Origin: Halochromatium sp.
GTDB lineage: Bacteria; Pseudomonadota; Gammaproteobacteria; Chromatiales; Chromatiaceae
Assembly (NCBI GenBank): GCA_010912705.1
Contig: POWB01000014.1
Location: 55,802-119,801, forward strand
DNA: 64,000 nucleotides
Direction of reading: 5' to 3'
Position numbers and translations under genes: made by a program. Below, piece after piece: positions 1 to 8,108 of the stretch. The notes below the pieces were generated by a model. The model worked only from the letters and a program-made list of their open reading frames with translations, did no database searches and was not told the DNA's origin. How positions within the stretch are numbered: the first letter of the stretch is position 1; every line of letters starts with the position of its first letter.

Positions 1-2258
1 AGCGAAAAATCCTCGTGCTGCAAGGTCAAGTTGGGATTGTAGGCCGGATCAAGTCGCAGCCGACGGCCCCAGCGTCGCTGCATCCAAGCCAGTTCCGCGC
101 CGAAGCGTGCCTGCTTCGCTGGCGAATCATCGGCGCCGCGTGACGCCGACTCATGATGATAAAGCTCGGCATAGGGCGTCCATAGGTTGCGATAGCCTGC
201 GTCGCGGACCCGCAGGCAGAAGTCGACATCATTAAACGAGACCGGCAGGTGCTCGGCATCAAAGCCGCCGACCTGCATGAACAGCTCGCGACGCACCAGC
301 AGGCAGGCGGCGGTGACGGCGGAGAGATTCTGCGTCAGCTGCAGTCGCCCAAAGTAGCCGTGCTCGGCACGATGAAAGAACTTGTGTGCATGTCCAGCCA
401 CACCGCCAATCCCGAGAATGACTCCGGCGTGCTGGACCCGCTCATCCGGGAATAGCAGCTTGGCGCCCACGCAGCCGATCTCCGGGCGCAGTGCCTGGCT
501 GACCAGCTCGCTGAGCCAATCGGCGTTGATCGGGGTAACGTCATTATTCAGCAGTAATAGCAATTCGCCGCTAGCCTCCGCGGCGGCGGCGTTGACGATC
601 GCCGAGAAGTTGAACGGATGCGGCCAATCTAAGACGCGAACGCGCGGATGTTGCTGCACCTCTTCGAGATAGCCGAGCGTCGCTTGGCAACGGCTGTCGT
701 TATCGATGATCAGCATCTCAAGCGCTGGGTAGTCGGTGCGCTCCAGGACGGCATCAACACAGGGTGCTAACAGGTCGAGCCGATCGCGTGTTGGCAGCAG
801 TACCGAGACCAGTGGTCGCCTTGGCGGGAGTGCCCAGCGTACTCGATAGCTGTTTGGAAAAGGACCGGGTTCGGCGCTAGCCTCGGGATGGGTTGTCGCA
901 AGATGCGCGCGCAGACTGCTGAGGCCGGCGACGCTGGTCTCCGGTTTATGCCTAGGATCGGTGGCGGTGGAGCCCTCGATAGCGCGCCAATGATAGAGAA
1001 TGCGCGGGATATGTACGATCGCTGCGGGATCAGCGATCTGGCGCCAGGCGCGTAGCAGTAGGTCGTGATCCTGGCTGCCGTTGACCTCGCTTCGTAAGCC
1101 GCCGAGCTTACGCAGTAAGCGGGTTCGGTAGACGGCGAGATGATTGACGTAGTTTTGCGCGAGCGCGAGGTCTGGGTTCCAGTCCGGCTTGAAATGCGGC
1201 TCGAAGCGCTCGCCCGTCTGGTCGATCTTGTCCTCGTCGCTATAGAAGAGATAGGCGTTCGGGTGCCGGCTGAAGGCGCGGGCGACCTGGTAGAGCGCAT
1301 GGGGTGCGAGGCAGTCGTCATGATCGAGGAAACCGGTCAGCTCGCCACGCGCCGCGGCGAGCGCTTGGTTGCTGGCGGCTGCAATGCCGTGGTTGCGCGC
1401 GCAGAAGTGGACCTCGATACGCGCATCTGCATCGCTCAGCCTTGTCAGCAGCGCCTTGGTTTCAGTGCGTGTCGAGCCATCATCGGCGATGCAGAGCTGC
1501 CAATCGGGGTAGGTCTGAGCACGGACTGAGTTGATGCAGGCGCTTAGCCAGTCGGGTGCTGTGTTGAAGGTCGGTAGTAGGATCGAGATCAGTGGTTGGC
1601 AATGGAGCTTTGCTAGCAGACGCTGAACCTGTGCCGGCGCCGGTTGCCTGGGCTCGGCCTGAGCAAGCCAGTTGCGATAGCTCTGCGGCGCCTGCCGTGA
1701 CGGATGATGGTGGCTCGGGAAGGTCTGCGCGTATTCATCGAGCGCCACTGTCAACCAATGCTGATGGACCTGTTGAGCCTTTTGTTTCAGCTGTTGGCGC
1801 AATGCTGATGCCGAGGGCGCCAGTGTGCGATAGCGATGTCGGATGAGTCGCCGGAGCAGGCGATCTTGGGCAAAGAAGGGTGGCAGCCAGGCGATGCGAA
1901 AGTGCAGGATCGAGAACGGGCCAGGGCGATCGAGGGGATCGAAGCGGAGGTTGCGCAAGCGGCGGGGCACCTGGAACAGTCGCTTTGCAATCTTGCCGCC
2001 GGGGCTGCTCAGTGGCATGCAGTGGGCCTCATCGAAGCCGTCTCCGGTGTCGAGATAGAGCTGGCTCGAGGCCTGTGTCCATGGGTGTTTGAGCCCGATC
2101 TCGAGCATGTACCAGCCAGGCAGCAGCCGGCCCTTGCAGACCAGAAACTGGGGATCATCGCCAGTCGCGATCCAGTCGAATGGCTGCTCGGGCGCGGCCG
2201 GCTCAAGCTGCTCGAGAGGGCGCAGAGGCTGCGCGCGGGAACCTTGCAGCCAACGCAT
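1..2258 (-). CDS. Tandem-domain family 2 glycosyltransferase (C terminus outside window)
   Basis: Transfers sugars from nucleotide-sugar donors, probably in O-antigen or exopolysaccharide assembly. The frame is open from an ATG at 2258 to base 1, so about 750 residues are visible and the protein is cut by the window edge. An in-frame GTG at 2270 is an alternative start; neither start has a good ribosome site. After about 200 N-terminal residues without a recognised motif comes a GT-A domain starting PLISILLPTFNTA, with DDGST and DHDD. A second GT-A domain from about residue 475 starts LVSVLLPTRDR, with IIDNDS, LNNDV and FNDVDFCLR. Two GT2 domains in one chain are typical of rhamnosyltransferase-like polymer enzymes. 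Donor and acceptor cannot be read from sequence. Confidence 0.85.
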   Translation of the reverse strand, partial: MRWLQGSRAQPLRPLEQLEPAAPEQPFDWIATGDDPQFLVCKGRLLPGWYMLEIGLKHPWTQASSQLYLDTGDGFDEAHCMPLSSPGGKIAKRLFQVPRRLRNLRFDPLDRPGPFSILHFRIAWLPPFFAQDRLLRRLIRHRYRTLAPSASALRQQLKQKAQQVHQHWLTVALDEYAQTFPSHHHPSRQAPQSYRNWLAQAEPRQPAPAQVQRLLAKLHCQPLISILLPTFNTAPDWLSACINSVRAQTYPDWQLCIADDGSTRTETKALLTRLSDADARIEVHFCARNHGIAAASNQALAAARGELTGFLDHDDCLAPHALYQVARAFSRHPNAYLFYSDEDKIDQTGERFEPHFKPDWNPDLALAQNYVNHLAVYRTRLLRKLGGLRSEVNGSQDHDLLLRAWRQIADPAAIVHIPRILYHWRAIEGSTATDPRHKPETSVAGLSSLRAHLATTHPEASAEPGPFPNSYRVRWALPPRRPLVSVLLPTRDRLDLLAPCVDAVLERTDYPALEMLIIDNDSRCQATLGYLEEVQQHPRVRVLDWPHPFNFSAIVNAAAAEASGELLLLLNNDVTPINADWLSELVSQALRPEIGCVGAKLLFPDERVQHAGVILGIGGVAGHAHKFFHRAEHGYFGRLQLTQNLSAVTAACLLVRRELFMQVGGFDAEHLPVSFNDVDFCLRVRDAGYRNLWTPYAELYHHESASRGADDSPAKQARFGAELAWMQRRWGRRLRLDPAYNPNLTLQHEDFS

Positions 2259-2365
2259 TAGGGCTGTCACGGGTTAGCTCGATGGCTGGAGCCTATGTGC
2301 ACGGCGGTTGCCCGGCGCCGGTGCCTTGCGACAGGCCGGCGCCAAGGTGAGCGACCTAGGCTTGA

Positions 2366-3253
2366 TCAGCGTGCCGCTTGCAGTGCCGCGATGCGCTCAG
2401 CGAGCGGCGGATGGCTGGCGAACAAGGCCATGAAGCCCTGCGCGATCTTGCCGGAGATGCCGAATGCCGCAAACTCGCCGGCCGGCAGGTCGCGCGGCTC
2501 ATGCACCCGCTGTAAGGCCTGCAGCGCCGAGATCATCTTCTCGCGTCCAGCAAGACTGGCGCCACCGGCATCGGCGCGGTATTCGCGGAAGCGCGAGAAC
2601 CACATCACGATCATCGACGCCAGCACCGAGAGCAGGATCTCGGCGAGGATGCTGACGACGAAATAGCCAATGCCATAGCCTTCCTCGTTCTTGAATACCA
2701 CACGGTCGACGGTGTGGCCGATCACGCGTGCCAGGAAGACAACGAAGGTGTTGACCACACCCTGGATCAGTGCCAGCGTCACCATGTCACCATTGGCGAC
2801 ATGGCTGATCTCGTGGCCGACCACGGCCTCGACCTCATCTTTGCTCATGTGCTGCAGCAGGCCGGTGCTCACCGCGACGAGGGCATCGTTCTTGTTCCAG
2901 CCGGTGGCGAAGGCGTTCGGATCGGGCTGGTCGAAGATGCCGACCTCGGGCATGCGGATGCCAGCCTGCTCGGACTGGCGGCGGACCAGGTCGATGAGCC
3001 AGTGCTCGAACGGCGTCGAGGGCTGCTCGATGATCTGCACCCCCATCGAGCGCTTGGCCATCCACTTCGAGATGAACAGCGAGATCAACGAGCCCGAGAA
3101 GCCGATCACGGCGGCGAAGACGAGCAGGGCGCCGAGATTCAGGTCGACATTGTTGGCGGCCAGCAGGCCGTTGATGCCGAGCAGATTGAAGACGATGCTG
3201 ATGACGACGAGCACCGCGATGTTGGTGCCCAAGAATAAAAGGATGCGCATCAT
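2366..3253 (-). CDS. htpX: HtpX, membrane zinc metalloprotease (M48)
   Basis: Inner-membrane heat-shock protease that helps degrade misfolded membrane proteins. Starting at the Met-Met pair (3253), preceded by GAGG, gives 295 residues, close to the family's usual 293. Two N-terminal membrane segments are followed by the zinc site [13 protein letters not shown] at about residue 140, a second hydrophobic pair, and the third zinc ligand region [10 protein letters not shown]. The C terminus is [13 protein letters not shown], as in other HtpX proteins. The frame is open about 58 codons further upstream, but that part does not look like HtpX. It is a single gene transcribed away from the tRNA pair. 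Confidence 0.95.
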   Translation of the reverse strand: MMRILLFLGTNIAVLVVISIVFNLLGINGLLAANNVDLNLGALLVFAAVIGFSGSLISLFISKWMAKRSMGVQIIEQPSTPFEHWLIDLVRRQSEQAGIRMPEVGIFDQPDPNAFATGWNKNDALVAVSTGLLQHMSKDEVEAVVGHEISHVANGDMVTLALIQGVVNTFVVFLARVIGHTVDRVVFKNEEGYGIGYFVVSILAEILLSVLASMIVMWFSRFREYRADAGGASLAGREKMISALQALQRVHEPRDLPAGEFAAFGISGKIAQGFMALFASHPPLAERIAALQAAR

Positions 3254-3488
3254 GGTGATTAGACCTCGACGAGTATAAGAATTGTCGGTCAGGCGTTCCG
3301 ATCGCGCCCAGGCGCTGCATCCATGCGCCTTGATCTCCGTTGTGTGGAGAGCAGAGGTGATGCCTGACAGCTGGCGGCAAAGCCTGAAAACCGCGCTAAA
3401 CATGCATGCTTTGTAGGGATTTGACAAGGTGCCGATCGCATGGGCGTTTCAGCATCCTCGCCCATCTCGCCCCGCTGTGATTTCTTGC

Positions 3489-3517
3489 TAGACAAACGCG
3501 CGCGATCGACTTAATAT
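3489..3517 (+). promoter_or_regulatory. sigma-70 promoter of the tRNA-Ala/tRNA-Glu pair
   Basis: TAGACA at 3489-3494 and TAATAT at 3512-3517 are separated by 17 bases, ending 16 bases before the tRNA-Ala gene. The stretch just after the -10 box is GC-rich (CGGGCTCG), as in stable-RNA promoters under stringent control. Confidence 0.6.
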
Positions 3518-3532
3518 AACGGGCTCGATGAC

Positions 3533-3608
3533 GGGGCCATAGCTCAGCTGGGAGAGCGCAACACTGGCAGTGTTGAGGTCGGCGGTTCGATCCCGCCTGG
3601 CTCCACCA
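3533..3608 (+). tRNA. tRNA-Ala (anticodon GGC)
   Basis: Full cloverleaf with encoded CCA. The acceptor stem GGGGCCA pairs with TGGCTCC (one G-U), the D-loop is AGCTCAGCTGGGAGAGC, the anticodon loop is CTGGCAG with GGC, and the T arm is GGCGGTTCGATCCCGCC. The discriminator is A. It reads GCC and GCU alanine codons. Confidence 0.97.
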
Positions 3609-3687
3609 ATTTTGAAAGGATTCGGCATATTTGCCCTGCTCTGAGCGCGAAGAGCAAGTGACCGGTTTTTTTACATAGACTGCCTCC

Positions 3688-3763
3688 GTCCCCATCGTCT
3701 AGAGGCCTAGGACATCGCCCTTTCACGGCGGCAACCGGGGTTCGAATCCCCGTGGGGACGCCA
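3688..3763 (+). tRNA. tRNA-Glu (anticodon TTC)
   Basis: Starts GTCCCCATCGTCTAGAGG, the usual tRNA-Glu 5' end. Anticodon TTC lies in the loop CTTTCAC, and the T arm CGGGGTTCGAATCCCCG is followed by acceptor strand, discriminator G and encoded CCA. It lies 79 bases after tRNA-Ala and shares its terminator, so the two are probably co-transcribed. Confidence 0.97.
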
Positions 3764-3771
3764 AATAGAGC

Positions 3772-3808
3772 AACGGGCTAGCTGAGCAATCGGCTAGCCC
3801 GTTTTTTT
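3772..3808 (+). terminator. Rho-independent terminator after tRNA-Glu
   Basis: Perfect 11-bp stem AACGGGCTAGC (3772-3782) with GCTAGCCCGTT (3793-3803), a 10-base loop, and a run of seven T from 3802. Confidence 0.93.
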
Positions 3809-4062
3809 GTCGAATCGACATTGGCCAAGATGACAACCCAATTGTTGCTGGCGCTTGCGAGCTGGCTGCGCCGGCCAGGCTTGCCGAGCTATCTGAACTG
3901 GCTCAAGGTGCGGGCCTGCGGCATGGCGATGCCGAGATCGCGGCCAATGTCGAGCGTCGCGTTGGCGAGGTGGAACTGGTGGTGTCGGTTTGAGGCTTCT
4001 TCGGGTAGTCTCGAGCAGACGTCCTCATAAGATTATCAGTCAGATGATGAGGAACCATCGCT

Positions 4063-5025
4063 ATGGCATTGGGGCAACGTGTCTCTCTAGTCCTCGGCAG
4101 TGGCGGCGCACGAGGGCTGACGCACATCGGCATCATCCAATGGCTAGAAGCGCAGGGCTACCGGATCGAGTCCATCGCCGGCTGTTCGATGGGGGCGTTG
4201 GTCGGTGGTATTCATGCCGCCGGCAAGCTCGACCGCTATCGCGACTGGGTCTGTGCGCTGCGACGCACCGATGTGTTGCGCTTTCTTGATCTCGCCTTTC
4301 ATTCGTCAGGCCTGATTAAGGGCGATCGGATCATGGACCGTCTGCGCGAGATGGTGGGTGAGCACGACATCGAGCAGCTACCGATCACCTACACCGCGGT
4401 CGCGACCGATATCGAGCGTCAGCGCGAGGTCTGGATCACCAAGGGCCCGCTCTTCGATGCGATCCGCGCCTCGATTGCGGTGCCGACGGTGTTCACGCCG
4501 CATCGCTACCTCGGTCTCACCTTGGTCGATGGTGGCTTGCTGAATCCGGTGCCGATCGCGCCCACCTTTCGTGATCTCACCGATCTGACCATCGCCGTGA
4601 ACCTGAACGGCGATCCCGAGGATGCGCCAAGGTCAACCGCGACTCCCGCTCCCAGTCCTGCTTCCGCGTCTAAGACGTCGTCTAACCAAAACCGGGATGA
4701 TGACCTCCGCGGACGCATCCTCGAGTTCTTGGATGGTATCGGCGAGAGCCTGAAATCCGATGATGAGGAGACCCGCGAGCTGGGGATGTTCGAGCTGATG
4801 AGTCGTTCGTTCGAGACCATGCAGAATGCGATCTCGGCGATGAAGCTCGCCGTTTATGCGCCGGATGTGCTGATCAACGTTCCACGCGATGTTTGCGACG
4901 CGCACGAGTTTCATCGCGCGCGCGAGCTCATCGGGATTGGCTATCGGCTGGCTGAGCGAGCGATGGCGGACGCGCCTCAATACCGATACGCCGACTCGAT
5001 TCGACCTCCTGTCGGCACACTCTAG
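4063..5025 (+). CDS. Patatin-like phospholipase (RssA/NTE type)
   Basis: Predicted soluble Ser-Asp dyad lipid hydrolase of 320 residues. The oxyanion loop GSGGARGLTHIG is at about residue 10, the nucleophile elbow GCSMGA at about 43, and the catalytic Asp in DGG at about 158. There is no signal peptide. The ATG is preceded by GAGGA at good spacing. A low-complexity Ala/Pro/Ser stretch with a charged segment interrupts the chain near residues 190-215. The last 21 codons lie in the left copy of a direct repeat also found at the end of the ClC gene at 12 kb. This suggests the gene end was duplicated when the next 7 kb arrived. The lipid substrate is unknown. Confidence 0.88.
   Translation: MALGQRVSLVLGSGGARGLTHIGIIQWLEAQGYRIESIAGCSMGALVGGIHAAGKLDRYRDWVCALRRTDVLRFLDLAFHSSGLIKGDRIMDRLREMVGEHDIEQLPITYTAVATDIERQREVWITKGPLFDAIRASIAVPTVFTPHRYLGLTLVDGGLLNPVPIAPTFRDLTDLTIAVNLNGDPEDAPRSTATPAPSPASASKTSSNQNRDDDLRGRILEFLDGIGESLKSDDEETRELGMFELMSRSFETMQNAISAMKLAVYAPDVLINVPRDVCDAHEFHRARELIGIGYRLAERAMADAPQYRYADSIRPPVGTL
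4962..5006. repeat. Left copy of 45-bp perfect direct repeat
   Basis: Identical over 45 bases, and in the same orientation, to 12006-12050. Weaker similarity continues past both copies through an equally spaced TAG stop (5025 and 12069). The left copy encodes the patatin C terminus. To its left the two copies diverge at once, which marks a sharp junction. Confidence 0.95.
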
Positions 5026-5065
5026 ATATGGCTTGTACTACAGGGCGCGGAATTTGACGGATGGC

Positions 5066-7864
5066 TCATCTGTATCGGCGAAGAAATGCATGAATCGCCT
5101 CGCAAACCCTAGCCATCTCCTGGTTGAAGACTGGATATAGACGTGCCTCATCACGCTGATACAGCGTCATGGCGAGAACCTGCAGGCGTTTTGCACCGAG
5201 ATTCCCGCTCAACCCCTTGAGGGTGTGCAACTGTTGACCTCTATTCGATATCTCTTGCGCATCCTGATCAAGATTGAAATCCGCATACTCGACCAGAAAC
5301 TGCTTCAAAACCGCCACATAGAGTTCAGTGTTCCCACCCATCAGGGCCAAGGCTGCCTCCACATCGAGACTAGGTAGACCTTCAAGCTGCGGCAACTCGG
5401 CGGTTTCAACGTCAATCGGCACAGCGGGGGTAACTGGCCTGTCCTGCGCTACAGGAGCCGCCGTCACCGGCTCATCAGCAGTTCGCAAATACTGCCCCAA
5501 GATGGCAAATAGGTTCTGCGCCGAGATCGGTTTGCTTAGGTGGGCATTCATGCCCGCTGCCAGTGACCTGGCGACATCCTCTGCGAAGGCGTTGGCCGTC
5601 AGCGCGATGATCGGCGCCTTTACGCCCATAGCACGAAGACGCCGGGTTGCCTCATAGCCGTCCATGATGGGCATCTGCACGTCCATCAGAATCAGGTCAA
5701 AGGCCTTCGCTGCACAGCTGTCTAGCGCCTGCTGACCATTGTCGGCTGTCTCGATGAGCAAGCCGCTGTTGCGCAGGAATCCAAGCAGGATCTCGCGGTT
5801 GATCAGGTTGTCCTCAACCAGCAGCAAACTGTGGCCGGCAAGCGCCGGCGGCTGCTCGTGAAACTGAGGCTGGGACTTAGCGACCCACTGCGCCGCCGCC
5901 TGAACTCGAGGCTCGTGCCCAGACCCAGGCGGACAGGCCACTGCCTCGATCTCGACACTGAAGCAACTGCCCTGCCCAGGCTCACTGGTCACCTCGATCC
6001 GCCCATCCATCAGCCTGATCAGCTGCTGGCTGATGGCTAGCCCTAAGCCGGTGCCACCATAGCGCCGGGTGGTGCTGGTATCGGCCTGGGAAAAAGCCGC
6101 GAACAGGCGTCCCTGCTCATCTGGAGTCATGCCGATGCCGGTATCCTGGACCTCCAAGCGTAGTCGCCCAGGCGCCGGCTGCCGAACGCGCAGGCACACC
6201 TCGCCGGCCGGGGTGAACTTCACCGCGTTGCTCAACAGATTAGTGAGTACCTGCATCAGGCGAAGGTTATCGCCGAGATAGATCCGCTCTAGCGCGTCGG
6301 GATAGTCGACCAAGAGGGTGAGTCCTTTCTCCTGAGCCGCAACCTCGACCAACTGCATCACCCGCTCGATCAGAGACCGCAGATCAAATGGCGCGCGCTC
6401 AAGTTGCAGCTTGCCGGCTTCCACCTTCGAGAAGTCAAGGATGTCGTTGAGGATGCCGAGCAAGGACTCCGCCGAGGTCTCGATCATCTGCACATAGTTG
6501 CGCTGCTGCGCTTCCAATGGGCCACGCAGCACTAGCTGCGCCATCCCCAGGATGCCCGTCATCGGGGTACGCACCTCATGACTCATGTGGGCGAGGAACC
6601 GGCTCTTGGTCTCGGTCTCAGCCCGCGCCTCAGCCGCCTGTGCCGCGAGGCGCCGCAGCTCAGTGATACGCTCAGCCAACGCAAACGACAGCAACAACAT
6701 CTCTAAGGCGCTGCCAATCTGCATCGCATAACGGGTCAGGAAGCTAGTCGGCACCAGACCGAGGTTACGCGCTCCTAGCAACGCGGTACCCACTAACAGG
6801 ATGGTCCAAGCAATCAGAAAAAAGCGCGCGGAGATCACTCCATTGCGCCATCCCTGCACACCAGCACCAACCGCAAATGCCGGAAACAACAGCCCAGCAA
6901 TGGAGGTTGCCATGGCGTTGAACTGAGGTGGGCTCCAAGGGGCGACGCTGGCCAGGGCACCAAATATGACGGCCCAGAGCAGCAGGATGCGATCAGCCCA
7001 GGGTGCGTAACGACGCGTATCGAGGAAGGTACGCGAGAAGATGGCGCCAAACAGGCCGGTCAGGTTGAAGCCCATCACCGTTGCCAGATTGCCCCAAGCC
7101 GGCCACTGCGGCCATAGTTGAGCAAAAAACAGCCCAGTCCAAGCACCTTGCCCTAGTGCCATCGAGACCACGAACAGCAGGTACCAAAGATAGGGTGGAT
7201 CGCGCAGCGACAGGTAAAGCAGGCCGTTGTAAGCGAGTAGCGCCAAAAGGATGCCAAAATAGAGTCCGAGTGCTAAATCCGACTTCGCCGTCTGCCGCTG
7301 AAAGGCCTCTGGCTGCCAGAGCTGAGTACCAAGCGTGAGGCTGCCTTGATTCTCCAGCCGCAGATAGAGATCTACCGACTTACCCGCGGGCAGTGGGAGT
7401 GGAAAGACGAAGTTGCGATGCTCGATAGGACGCTCGGTGAAGGGGCGCAGATCACCGGCGGAGGCCTGATATAACGGCAGACCGCTAGCGCGATCGACCA
7501 GCGAGACGCGCACCTCATCCAGGGTCGGAAAGGGCAGTTCCAACAGCCGCTTTCCACCCTGCCCCGAGAACAGCGGCACCTTTACCCACCAGACGGAGCT
7601 GTCGTAGCCAAGATTCGGATCGCCACCCAAATCCAGGGCCTGGAACCGCTCCGAACTGATGATGGCATCGAGTTCGAGCGTCCCATCGGGGTCCTCGAGA
7701 TACTGGTAGTGCGGCCCCAACACCAGCCGCTCTTCGGCCGCAACCGACAAATCATCGGCCCGGGCCTCTGACAGAGGCCAGCTGAGCAAGAGCAGCAGCA
7801 TGATGACCGTCAATTCACCGAAATACGATGGGGCTGTGAGCGAACTGAGAGAACCTTGATGCAT
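5066..7864 (-). CDS. Hybrid histidine kinase, 7TMR-DISM sensor with REC and Hpt domains
   Basis: Membrane sensor kinase of 932 residues. After a signal peptide (hydrophobic at about 20-33) comes a periplasmic beta-sandwich domain of the 7TMR-DISM extracellular type, to about residue 190, then about seven membrane helices (200-400). The kinase core has the H-box MSHEVRTPM at about 427, the N-box LLSNAVKF, and the G-boxes DTGIGM and GGTGLGLAIS. A receiver domain has its phospho-Asp in LILMDVQMP (about 724) and the Lys in LSKPI. The Hpt domain has HTLKGLSGNLGA near 883. All phosphorelay residues are present, so the chain can carry His-Asp-His transfer itself. Ligand and output regulator are unknown. 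It is divergent from the next kinase inside the same repeat-bounded segment. Confidence 0.93.
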   Translation of the reverse strand: MHQGSLSSLTAPSYFGELTVIMLLLLLSWPLSEARADDLSVAAEERLVLGPHYQYLEDPDGTLELDAIISSERFQALDLGGDPNLGYDSSVWWVKVPLFSGQGGKRLLELPFPTLDEVRVSLVDRASGLPLYQASAGDLRPFTERPIEHRNFVFPLPLPAGKSVDLYLRLENQGSLTLGTQLWQPEAFQRQTAKSDLALGLYFGILLALLAYNGLLYLSLRDPPYLWYLLFVVSMALGQGAWTGLFFAQLWPQWPAWGNLATVMGFNLTGLFGAIFSRTFLDTRRYAPWADRILLLWAVIFGALASVAPWSPPQFNAMATSIAGLLFPAFAVGAGVQGWRNGVISARFFLIAWTILLVGTALLGARNLGLVPTSFLTRYAMQIGSALEMLLLSFALAERITELRRLAAQAAEARAETETKSRFLAHMSHEVRTPMTGILGMAQLVLRGPLEAQQRNYVQMIETSAESLLGILNDILDFSKVEAGKLQLERAPFDLRSLIERVMQLVEVAAQEKGLTLLVDYPDALERIYLGDNLRLMQVLTNLLSNAVKFTPAGEVCLRVRQPAPGRLRLEVQDTGIGMTPDEQGRLFAAFSQADTSTTRRYGGTGLGLAISQQLIRLMDGRIEVTSEPGQGSCFSVEIEAVACPPGSGHEPRVQAAAQWVAKSQPQFHEQPPALAGHSLLLVEDNLINREILLGFLRNSGLLIETADNGQQALDSCAAKAFDLILMDVQMPIMDGYEATRRLRAMGVKAPIIALTANAFAEDVARSLAAGMNAHLSKPISAQNLFAILGQYLRTADEPVTAAPVAQDRPVTPAVPIDVETAELPQLEGLPSLDVEAALALMGGNTELYVAVLKQFLVEYADFNLDQDAQEISNRGQQLHTLKGLSGNLGAKRLQVLAMTLYQRDEARLYPVFNQEMARVCEAIHAFLRRYR

Positions 7865-8108
7865 TTACAATTCTTCATCAATTTCAGAATACGGCATCTG
7901 CTGATAGAGCGGACGCCGCTGAGAGGCATGGCTGTTCAGGCCGATCGCGCGCGGTACCTGTTGGCAGCGTTCATTGGCCACGCTGTCATCTGCTAGGCTA
8001 GCAGCAGTGCTGATCCTTACCTTAAGGTCATCCCAATCATTTCGAGCGCATCTCGCCAGCTTGAGACAGGTTTCATTAGTGCTAAAACCCAGTGCACGCG
8101 CTCACCGC

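Noticed and set aside
1140..1534. Plus-strand frames inside the left-edge glycosyltransferase
   Set aside because: The minus strand carries a continuous frame with two complete GT-A domains across the same bases.
3821..4030. Short open frames between the tRNA terminator and the patatin gene
   Set aside because: One frame reads an amphipathic Ala/Glu-rich stretch ending at about 3992 but has no start codon, no ribosome site and no recognisable family.
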